DNA of 42,968 bases from NCBI GenBank assembly GCA_050999155.1, contig JBPCPM010000124.1, forward strand, positions 1-42,968. Reading direction: 5' to 3'. Below are positions 7,150 through 13,259 of this stretch, piece after piece; the first letter of the stretch is position 1, and each line of letters begins with the position of its first letter. The stretch comes from JBPCPM01 sp050999155 (GTDB lineage Bacteria > Actinomycetota > Thermoleophilia > Solirubrobacterales > 70-9). The position numbers and the translations under genes were made by a program. Below the pieces are notes generated by a model that saw only the letters and a program-made list of their open reading frames with translations, made no database searches and was not told the DNA's origin.

Positions 7150-9086
7150 GCACCGATGCCACCACCACCGTCACGCTGCCCGACGGCACCCCGCTCGAGC
7201 TCGCGGCCGGCGCGACCGGTGCCCAGGCCGCCGCGGCCATCGGCGCGCGGCTAGCCAAGGCCGCCGTGGCGATCGTCGTCGACGGCGAGGTCGCTGACCT
7301 CGCCCGGCCGCTGCCCGACGGGGTGACGGTCGCGATCCTCACCGACCGTGATCCCCAGGCCCTCGCCGTGATCCGCCACGACGCCGCCCACGTCCTCGCC
7401 ACCGCCGTCGTCGACCTGTGGCCCGCCACCAAGGTCTCCATCGGCCCCCCGATCGCCGACGGCTTCTACTACGACTTTGAGTTCCCCAAGGGTGTGTCGA
7501 TCAGCGAGGACGACTTCCCCGCCATCGAGAAGGCGATGGCCGAGCACGTCGCCGCCGACGAGACCTTCGAGCGCCGGGAGCTGCCCGTCGCCGAGGCCCG
7601 CGCGAAGTTCGCCTCCGAGAATCAGGACTACAAGGTCGAGCTGATCGACGATCTCGTCCGCGACCAGGGCGTCGAGGAGGTCTCGCTGTATCGAAACGGA
7701 CCGTTCGACGACCTCTGTCGCGGGCCCCACGCGCCCACCACCAAGCGGATCGGCGTCTTCGCCCTGACGTCGGTCGCCGGCGCCTACTGGCGCGGCGACG
7801 AGAGCCGCACCATGCTCACCCGGATCTACGGAACGGCGTTCTTCAAGCGCTCAGACCTCGAGGCCCACCGCGAGCGCCTCGAGCAGGCCAAGGCCCGCGA
7901 CCACCGGCGCCTGGGACGCCAGCTCGGCCTGTTCAGCCTCCGCGAGGAGGCACCTGGGATGCCGTTCTGGCTGCCCAACGGCATGGTGCTGCTGCGCGAG
8001 GTCGAGGCCGTCGTCCGCGAGCAGCTGCGCAAGGGCGGCTACCAGGAGATCAGAACGCCGCACATTCTCGACGAGCAGCTGTGGCACCGCTCGGGCCACT
8101 GGGAGAACTACAAGGACAACATGTACTTCTCCGACGTCGACGACCGCCGCTTCGCGGTCAAGCCGATGAACTGCCCGGGCGCCTGCCTGGTCTTCGGCAC
8201 CGACCGTCACTCCTACCGGGAGCTGCCGCTGCGCCTCGCCGAGTTCGGGCAGGTCACCCGCTACGAGCGCGAGGGCGTGCTGCACGGGCTGCTGCGGGTC
8301 CGCACCTTCGTCCAGGACGACGCCCACGTCTACTGCGCCCCCGAGCAGATCGACGACGAGGTCGTCGCCATCTGCCAGGCCATCGACGAGCTGTACGCGA
8401 CCTTCGGCTTCGACGACGTGCGGGTCGAGCTTTCCACGCGGCCCGAGAAGTCCATCGGCACCGCCGAGCAGTGGGAGCAGGCTGAGCGGGCCCTGACCGC
8501 GGCCCTGGACCGCCAGGACCGCGAGTACCAGCTCAACCCCGGCGACGGCGCCTTCTACGGGCCCAAGATCGACTTCCACATCACCGACGCGCTCGGCCGC
8601 TCGTGGCAGTGCGGCACCTGCCAGCTGGACTTCTCCATGCCCGAGCGCTTCGACCTCACCTACACCGGGGCCGACAACGCCGACCACCGGCCGGTGATGA
8701 TCCACCGGGCGCTGCTGGGCTCGATGGAGCGGTTCGTCGGGGTGCTCGTCGAGCACTACGGGGGCCGGTTCCCGTTGTGGCTCGCGCCCGAGCAGGCCGC
8801 GGTGCTGCCCATCGCCGACCGCCACGCCGGCTACGCCGCCGGGGTGGCCGAGCGCCTGCGCGACGCGGGGCTGCGCTGCGCGGTCGACGACCGCGCAGAA
8901 TCGGTGGGCAAGCGGATCCGCGACGCCGAGCTGCGAAAGACCCCGTACATGCTTGTGGTCGGTGACCGCGAGGAGGCCGACGACGCCGTCGCCGTCCGCC
9001 ACCACGGCACCGAGGGCCAGCAGGGCGCCTCGGTCGACGAGCTGGTCGCGCGCATGGCCTCCGAGATCGCCCAGCGCTCCGGGTGA
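7146..9086 (+). CDS. thrS: threonyl-tRNA synthetase
   Basis: Charges tRNA-Thr. The 646-residue length is typical. Domains: TGS (1-60), editing/SAD domain with RHDAAHVLA and LCRGPHAP (about 75-240), class II core (about 260-535) with KPMNCPGAC, RYEREGVLHGLLRVRTFVQDD and HRALLGSMERF, then the anticodon-binding domain. The zinc ligands Cys (MNCPG) and His (MIHRA) are present. ATG 7146 overlaps the preceding TGA. This is an unusual partner gene, since thrS is normally monocistronic or near infC. No T-box leader is present, as expected for a coupled second gene. Confidence 0.97.
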   Translation: MSTDATTTVTLPDGTPLELAAGATGAQAAAAIGARLAKAAVAIVVDGEVADLARPLPDGVTVAILTDRDPQALAVIRHDAAHVLATAVVDLWPATKVSIGPPIADGFYYDFEFPKGVSISEDDFPAIEKAMAEHVAADETFERRELPVAEARAKFASENQDYKVELIDDLVRDQGVEEVSLYRNGPFDDLCRGPHAPTTKRIGVFALTSVAGAYWRGDESRTMLTRIYGTAFFKRSDLEAHRERLEQAKARDHRRLGRQLGLFSLREEAPGMPFWLPNGMVLLREVEAVVREQLRKGGYQEIRTPHILDEQLWHRSGHWENYKDNMYFSDVDDRRFAVKPMNCPGACLVFGTDRHSYRELPLRLAEFGQVTRYEREGVLHGLLRVRTFVQDDAHVYCAPEQIDDEVVAICQAIDELYATFGFDDVRVELSTRPEKSIGTAEQWEQAERALTAALDRQDREYQLNPGDGAFYGPKIDFHITDALGRSWQCGTCQLDFSMPERFDLTYTGADNADHRPVMIHRALLGSMERFVGVLVEHYGGRFPLWLAPEQAAVLPIADRHAGYAAGVAERLRDAGLRCAVDDRAESVGKRIRDAELRKTPYMLVVGDREEADDAVAVRHHGTEGQQGASVDELVARMASEIAQRSG

Positions 9087-9129
9087 GGCCCTGTCGGGGA
9101 TCGGGCCCCGCTTCTGTCGGATTGATCCC

Positions 9130-9135
9130 TATACT
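9130..9135 (+). promoter_or_regulatory. -10 box of the infC leader
   Basis: TATACT matches the consensus -10 at five of six positions and stands out from the GC-rich surroundings. Transcription would start at about 9142-9144, at or next to the ATG of the threonine-rich mini-ORF. No good -35 is seen 16-18 bp upstream. Confidence 0.55.
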
Positions 9136-9143
9136 TCGCGGCG

Positions 9144-9176
9144 ATGACGGGCACCACCACCACGCCTTGCCGCTGA
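9144..9176 (+). CDS. threonine-rich leader peptide upstream of infC (putative)
   Basis: ATG ACG GGC ACC ACC ACC ACG CCT TGC CGC TGA encodes MTGTTTTPCR, with five threonine codons in ten. The ATG is 8 nt after a TATACT box, so it would be translated from a leaderless mRNA. It follows thrS by 57 nt and precedes infC. Its stop is in the same reading frame as infC, with no other stop between 9177 and the infC GTG. A peptide this rich in one amino acid suggests sensing of charged tRNA-Thr by attenuation. No classical terminator was found in the following 85 nt, so the mechanism is open. Confidence 0.5.
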   Translation: MTGTTTTPCR

Positions 9177-9260
9177 GCGCTTGGCCCTTCGCTTGCCCGT
9201 CCGTACCCTTGCCGCGCACCCCACCGCACCGCACCGCTTGACGGTCGACGTCTCCGCCTA

Positions 9261-9812
9261 GTGCCGGTTCCGCGTCGGTTCGATCGTCGCCCGCCCGAGC
9301 GGGACCAGACGCGCATCAACGACCGGATCCGCGTCCGCGAGGTCCGGCTGATCGCCGAGGACGGCAGCCAGGTCGGCGTCCTGCCCACCGAGGAGGCGCT
9401 CAGCTACGCCCGCGAGCGGGATCTCGACCTGGTCGAGGTCGCCCCGGAATCCCGGCCACCCGTCGCCCGGGTGCTCGACTACTCGAAGTACAAGTACGAG
9501 CTCGAGCAGAAGGCCAAGCAGGCCCGCCGCCATCAACAGAACACCAACGTGCGTGAGATCAAGCTGCGCCCGAAGATCGCCGACCACGACTACGAGACCA
9601 AGAAGGGTCACGTCGTCCGGTTCCTCGAGGGCCGCGACAAGGTCAAGGTCACGATCATGTTCCGCGGCCGCGAGCAGGCCCACCCCGAGCGTGGCCGGGA
9701 CCTGCTCGAGCGGCTCTACGAGGATGTCTCGGAGCTGGCGACGGTCGAGCAGCAGCCGCTGCAGGAGGGGCGCAACATGCACATGATGCTCGCCCCGAAC
9801 CGCAGCAAGTAG
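9261..9812 (+). CDS. infC: translation initiation factor IF-3
   Basis: IF-3 binds the 30S subunit, checks start codon and initiator tRNA pairing, and prevents 70S association. The protein has 183 residues: the N-domain begins RINDRIRVREVRLI (about residue 17), with LVEVAPESRPPVARVLDYSK and the linker helix. The C-domain has VREIKLRPKIADHDYETK and KVTIMFRGREQAHPE. The only usual in-frame start is GTG 9261, giving 16 extra N-terminal residues. No Shine-Dalgarno precedes it. infC often uses rare start codons for autoregulation, so ATC at the RINDR junction cannot be excluded. Unusually, rpmI does not follow directly; a toxin-like cassette intervenes. Confidence 0.95.
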   Translation: MPVPRRFDRRPPERDQTRINDRIRVREVRLIAEDGSQVGVLPTEEALSYARERDLDLVEVAPESRPPVARVLDYSKYKYELEQKAKQARRHQQNTNVREIKLRPKIADHDYETKKGHVVRFLEGRDKVKVTIMFRGREQAHPERGRDLLERLYEDVSELATVEQQPLQEGRNMHMMLAPNRSK

Positions 9813-9846
9813 CGGCCGCCCGACGGCGGGCTGGCGGGTGTCCGGA

Positions 9847-9877
9847 TGGGCCTGTACCTGCCCAGGGCCCTCATTTC
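9847..9877 (+). terminator. candidate infC terminator
   Basis: GGGCCTG-TACCTGCC-CAGGGCCC forms a 7-bp stem with one bulged G, followed by TCATTTC. It lies about 35 nt after the infC stop and just before a new promoter, so infC transcription may end here. The U-tract is poor. Confidence 0.35.
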
Positions 9878-9887
9878 ACCGCGACGG

Positions 9888-9915
9888 TTGACATTTCGCT
9901 AGAGGGGGGTACAAC
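9888..9915 (+). promoter_or_regulatory. sigma-A-type promoter of the toxin-like cassette
   Basis: A perfect -35 TTGACA (9888-9893) is separated by 16 bp from TACAAC (9910-9915). It is among the best consensus promoters visible in the window. Transcription would start near 9922, about 80 nt before the ATG at 10002. Confidence 0.65.
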
Positions 9916-10001
9916 GCTCCCGACGGGGCCACTTCGGCGGGCGCGGATGCCACTCCCGGTTGCAGGCTGCAGACCGTACGGCGATCTACCGAGGAGTCCT
10001 G

Positions 10002-10271
10002 ATGCGTTGGTCCGACTTCAACGGTTTCGGGTTCAAGCACATCCGAGCCAAGCACGGTTGGAGCCAGACTGACTCCCAGGAGACGGTGCACACGCTGGCC
10101 GCCGACCTCGCTCCCGGCGTCGACGGACAGCAATACACATACGTCGCCTCGGTCGCGCCCGGAGCGGGAGGGGTCTCCTGCCAGCGACGGGTCGTCGTTG
10201 ATTACCAACACAGGTCAGGTGATCCCGCGCCGGCCGGCATCATCACCTCCTACAACAAGGTCGTTGAGTAG
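10002..10271 (+). CDS. small RNase-toxin-like protein (BECR-like fold suspected)
   Basis: 89 residues from ATG 10002, with a strong GAGGAG ribosome site (spacing 6-7). The sequence begins MRWSDFNGFGFKHIRAKHGW and ends PAPAGIITSYNKVVE. A KHI..KHGW segment near the start, a central helix, strands RRVVVDY and a terminal GIITSYN resemble the H-rich start and TAYP-like end of barnase/EndoU/colicin E5-type (BECR) RNase toxin domains. This is pattern-based inference; no family is certain. There is no secretion or delivery domain, so it is either an orphan toxin module or an intracellular toxin. A small gene follows after 31 nt. Both interrupt the infC-rpmI linkage. Confidence 0.6.
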   Translation: MRWSDFNGFGFKHIRAKHGWSQTDSQETVHTLAADLAPGVDGQQYTYVASVAPGAGGVSCQRRVVVDYQHRSGDPAPAGIITSYNKVVE

Positions 10272-10302
10272 TCACCGAAGGGGCGGCCCCGACGGTGACC
10301 CG

Positions 10303-10662
10303 ATGAGTGGCGACGACAATCCGCACCCGCCTGATGGCCAGCCTATTCTCGGGGGCGATGGCGAGCCGATCGACATCGAGGCTTACGAGCGTGAGGTGCT
10401 GCAGTGGGCCGAACGGTGCATTCGCAGGGAAGCCGGGAGAGATAGCGGTGTGTGGGGGCCGAACATCGTGCTCAGCGTGGAGATACGCGGCTCGTTTCCT
10501 ACGACTGAGTTGGTTCATACTGCTGCCCGAGGCGGCCGGGACGGCTCGCGGTACGTAGTAGGCGGCCTCATCTGGGGCGCATCGAGCAAGGCAGCGAACG
10601 GCGGCCAATACCCGGCCCGCAACGTCGCTCAGGACATGCACCTGTGGGCCAGCGGCGGCTAG
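10303..10662 (+). CDS. hypothetical protein, possible immunity/antitoxin partner
   Basis: 119 residues from ATG 10303, with only a weak GGTGA ribosome site. The N-terminus is acidic and proline-rich (MSGDDNPHPPDGQPI). A helix EAYEREVLQWAERCIRREAG follows, then strands NIVLSVEIRGSF and YVVGGLIWGAS. It has no signal peptide or membrane segment. No family is recognised. Its place 31 nt behind a toxin-like gene, its small size and its acidic start are typical of immunity proteins or antitoxins, but that role is inferred from context only. An alternative is an unrelated passenger gene carried in with the insertion. Confidence 0.6.
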   Translation: MSGDDNPHPPDGQPILGGDGEPIDIEAYEREVLQWAERCIRREAGRDSGVWGPNIVLSVEIRGSFPTTELVHTAARGGRDGSRYVVGGLIWGASSKAANGGQYPARNVAQDMHLWASGG

Positions 10663-10747
10663 GCCTCGAGGCAGCTCGACGGGCCCGGAGAACCGGGGAC
10701 CGGCGACCGTACCCGCCTACGAGCCACGATCCCGGACAGCGGTGCGC

Positions 10748-10753
10748 TACCGT
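10748..10753 (+). promoter_or_regulatory. -10 box next to rpmI
   Basis: TACCGT ends 9 nt before ATG 10763, so an rpmI-rplT transcript could start at or very near the ATG. A separate promoter here would make sense if the cassette upstream broke an ancestral infC-rpmI-rplT operon. Confidence 0.35.
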
Positions 10754-10762
10754 TCTGCGCCC

Positions 10763-10972
10763 ATGCCGAAGATGAAGTCCCACTCGGGCGCCAAGAAGCG
10801 CTTCCGCAAGACCGGAACCGGCAAGATCCGGGGCCGGCACGCGTACTCGAGCCACATCCTGCAAAAGAAGCGGCCCAAGCGCAAGCGCCGTTTCCGCAAC
10901 CCGGTGATCATCGACACCGACAACGAGCAGCGCATCGGCGCGCTGCTCCCGGGCAAGGCAGGCCGCAAGTGA
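10763..10972 (+). CDS. rpmI: 50S ribosomal protein bL35
   Basis: 69 residues, starting MPKMKSHSGAKKRFRKTGTG, the diagnostic bL35 N-terminus, followed by KIRGRHAYSSHILQKK and a very basic KRPKRKRRFRNP stretch. The usual length is 64-66. The C-terminal IGALLPGKAGRK is slightly extended. ATG 10763 is chosen over the in-frame GTG at 10742 because all bL35 proteins begin with MPKMKS-like sequence. Its TGA overlaps the rplT GTG (GTGA). Confidence 0.96.
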   Translation: MPKMKSHSGAKKRFRKTGTGKIRGRHAYSSHILQKKRPKRKRRFRNPVIIDTDNEQRIGALLPGKAGRK

Positions 10973-11328
10973 GCCGCGTCAAGCGCGCCACCCACTCGGC
11001 GAAGAAGCGCCGGGAGACCCTGGCCCGGGTCAAGGGCCACCGGCACCCCACGCGGTCCAGCTACCGGCTGGCCAAGCAGGCCGAGCTTCGTGCCGGCCAG
11101 TTCGCCTACCGGGACCGTCGCGTACGCAAGCGCGAGTTCCGCAAGCTGTGGATCACCCGGATCAACGCGGCCTCCCGCCGCGAGGGCATGAGCTACTCGC
11201 AGCTGATGCACGGCCTCAAGCTGGCCGAGGTCCAGGTGGACCGCAAGATCCTTGCCGACATCGCCGTGCACGACGCCGACGGTTTCCGACGGTTCGTCGA
11301 GCTCGCCCGGGAGGCGGCCGAGGCCTAG
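10969..11328 (+). CDS. rplT: 50S ribosomal protein bL20
   Basis: 119 residues with the bL20 signature: SRVKRATHSAKKRRETL, KGHRHPTRSSYRLAKQ, FRKLWITRINAASRREGMSY and a C-terminal globular part. bL20 is an early assembly protein on 23S rRNA. The GTG start overlaps the rpmI stop by 4 nt, so the two are translated together. A clear intrinsic terminator follows 25 nt after the stop. In other bacteria bL20 represses its own operon through a leader structure; none is obvious here. Confidence 0.97.
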   Translation: MSRVKRATHSAKKRRETLARVKGHRHPTRSSYRLAKQAELRAGQFAYRDRRVRKREFRKLWITRINAASRREGMSYSQLMHGLKLAEVQVDRKILADIAVHDADGFRRFVELAREAAEA

Positions 11329-11353
11329 GACGCCGACGCCAGATGACCTTCCG

Positions 11354-11382
11354 GGGCGGACCGCGATGCGGCCGCCCTTTTT
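11354..11382 (+). terminator. intrinsic terminator after rplT
   Basis: GGGCGG-a-CCGC pairs with GCGG-CCGCCC around a GAT loop (10 bp with one bulged A) and is followed directly by TTTTT. This is the clearest U-tract terminator in the window. It lies 22 nt before the methyltransferase ATG, so it may act as a partial terminator or attenuator for the downstream pheST-arg genes. Confidence 0.85.
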
Positions 11383-11404
11383 CGTTCTCCGACCGGATCG
11401 ACCC

Positions 11405-12124
11405 ATGATCACCAGCCCAAGCAACGACAAGCTCACCCTCATCCGCAAGCTCGCCCAGCGCAAGCATCGCGGCCGCGAACGGCTGTTCGTCGCCGAGGGC
11501 GAGGACCTCGTCGCGGCCGCGACGGCCGCGGGCGTCGAGCCCATGGCGCTGCTGTGCCGGGCCGGCAGCGGTTTGGCCGGTGACGAGGTCGAGCCCGAGC
11601 TGCTCGACGGGGTCAGCACGCTCGGCTCGGGCACGCGGACGATCGGCGTCTACCGTCACGCTTGGGCCATGGAGACGCCGCAGCCGTGGATCTACCTCGC
11701 CGGGATCTCCGACCCGGGCAACGTCGGGGCGATCATCCGCAGCGCCCAGGCGCTGGTCGGGGGAACGGTCGCGATCGGTCCGGGTACGGCAGATCCCTAC
11801 GGACCCAAGGCCGTGCGGGCGAGCATGGGCGCAATCTTCGCCCAGCCGCTGGTCCGGGCCGACCTCGCCGACACCCCGAGCCCCCGGATGGCCCTCACGG
11901 CCCACGCCGGGACGCCGCTGGCCGACATTGACGAGCGGCCGGCCACGGTCTGCCTGGGCTCCGAGCGCGATGGGCTGCCCGAGGGCGCGGAGCAGGACTG
12001 TGAGCTGCACGGGCGTATCGAACAGCGCCCCGACGCCGTCGAATCCCTGAACGTGGCCGCCGCCGCGGCCATCACGATGCAGTGGCTGGCGGCCGGGCCC
12101 GCCGCACCGAGAACCCATGCGTGA
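11405..12124 (+). CDS. TrmH/SpoU-family RNA 2'-O-methyltransferase
   Basis: 239 residues. The N-terminal substrate-binding part (SNDKLTLIRKLAQRKHRGRERLFVAEG) is typical of 23S rRNA 2'-O-methyltransferases of the TsnR/RlmB type. The SPOUT catalytic part has motif 1 (GISDPGNVGAIIRSA), motif 2 (GSERDGLPEG) and motif 3 (ESLNVAAAAAI), all intact. SAM is bound in the trefoil knot. The target nucleotide cannot be read from sequence. ATG 11405 follows the rplT terminator, and the end overlaps pheS by 8 nt. The rplT-methyltransferase-pheS order is common in actinobacteria. Confidence 0.92.
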   Translation: MITSPSNDKLTLIRKLAQRKHRGRERLFVAEGEDLVAAATAAGVEPMALLCRAGSGLAGDEVEPELLDGVSTLGSGTRTIGVYRHAWAMETPQPWIYLAGISDPGNVGAIIRSAQALVGGTVAIGPGTADPYGPKAVRASMGAIFAQPLVRADLADTPSPRMALTAHAGTPLADIDERPATVCLGSERDGLPEGAEQDCELHGRIEQRPDAVESLNVAAAAAITMQWLAAGPAAPRTHA

Positions 12125-13259
12125 GCGCATCGAACAGCTGCAGGCCGAGGCGATCTCCGCCATCGACGCCGCGAGCTCCACCGCCGAGCTGGAGGAGCTG
12201 CGTGTGCGGACGCTCGGGCGCAAGGCCGAGCTCACCCAGATCCTCCGCGGGATCCGCGACCTCGAGCCCGCCGAGCGCGGCCCGGTCGGCCAGGCCGGCA
12301 ACGTCGCCCGGCAGGCCATCGAGGCGCGCCTGGCCGAGCGCGCCGACGCGCTGGAGGGAGCCGAGCTGGAGAAGACCCTGGCCGCCGAAGCCATCGACGT
12401 CACCCTGCCCGGTTCCCCGGCGCCGGCTATCGGGCGGCTGCACCTGATCACCCGCACCCGGCGGGAGATCGAGGACGTGTTCTGCGGGCTGGGCTACACC
12501 GTCGTCGAGGGTCCCGAGATCGAGCACGACCACTACAATTTCACCGCGCTCAACCACCCGCCCGGCCACCCGGCCCGGATGCTGCAGGACACCTTCTACG
12601 TCGACCCGGCGACCCTGGGGCCGCTCGCCGTGCCACCACCCGGCGGAACCGGACGCGAAGCGGAGGATTCCGCCGACAGTGGCTCCCTGGGCCCGCAGGA
12701 CGTCCTGTTGCGCACCCACACCTCGCCGATGCAGGTCCGGGCGATGGAAAACCAGGAACCGCCGATCTTCATCGTCGTCCCGGGCACCGTGTACCGGCGC
12801 GACAACGACGCGACCCACACCCCGATGTTTCACCAGGTCGAAGGGCTGGCCGTGGACACCGACATCACCCTGGCCGACCTGCAGGGCACGCTCCTCGAGT
12901 TCGCGCGAGCCATCTTCGGGTCCGATCGCGAGCTGCGCCTGCGTCCCCACTTCTTCCCGTTCACCGAACCGAGCGTGGAGATCGACGTCTCCTGCTTTGC
13001 CTGCGGCGGCAGCGGGGTGCTGCCCGACGGCTCGCGCGACGGGTTGTGCAAGGGGATCGGCTGGATCGAGGTCCTCGGCGCCGGGATGGTCGACCCCAAC
13101 GTCTTCGGGTTCGTCGCCGACAAGGGCTACGACCCCGACCGCATCCAGGGCTTCGCCTTCGGCGTCGGGATCGAGCGGATCGCCATGCTCAAACACGGCA
13201 TCCCCGACCTGCGGCTGTTCTACGAGAACGACGTCCGGTTCCTGGGGCAGTTCGCATGA
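12117..13259 (+). CDS. pheS: phenylalanyl-tRNA synthetase alpha subunit
   Basis: 380 residues. An N-terminal coiled coil (1-90) binds tRNA. The class II core has HDHYNFTALNHPPGHPARML (motif 1 region), RTHTSPMQVRAME, the motif 2 region VPGTVYRRDNDATHTPMFHQVEGLAVD, and motif 3 GFAFGVGIERIAMLKHG. An extra, poorly conserved stretch of about 30 residues (163-195, Pro/Gly/Ser/Asp-rich) replaces the short turn usually found before the RTHTSP motif. A CFACGG...CKG cysteine set near residues 293-311 is a known variant in this family. Forms an alpha2-beta2 enzyme with PheT. The start overlaps the methyltransferase gene by 8 nt. Confidence 0.97.
   Translation: MRERIEQLQAEAISAIDAASSTAELEELRVRTLGRKAELTQILRGIRDLEPAERGPVGQAGNVARQAIEARLAERADALEGAELEKTLAAEAIDVTLPGSPAPAIGRLHLITRTRREIEDVFCGLGYTVVEGPEIEHDHYNFTALNHPPGHPARMLQDTFYVDPATLGPLAVPPPGGTGREAEDSADSGSLGPQDVLLRTHTSPMQVRAMENQEPPIFIVVPGTVYRRDNDATHTPMFHQVEGLAVDTDITLADLQGTLLEFARAIFGSDRELRLRPHFFPFTEPSVEIDVSCFACGGSGVLPDGSRDGLCKGIGWIEVLGAGMVDPNVFGFVADKGYDPDRIQGFAFGVGIERIAMLKHGIPDLRLFYENDVRFLGQFA

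Noticed and set aside
9261..9812. infC programmed extension by readthrough of the TGA at 9174 as the normal product
   Set aside because: The extra sequence is Arg/Pro-rich and unlike any IF-3 N-terminus. It is kept only as a side possibility in the mini-ORF finding.
11341..11404. attenuator with leader peptide for pheST
   Set aside because: A good terminator precedes the methyltransferase, but no Phe-rich short ORF or alternative antiterminator stem was found.
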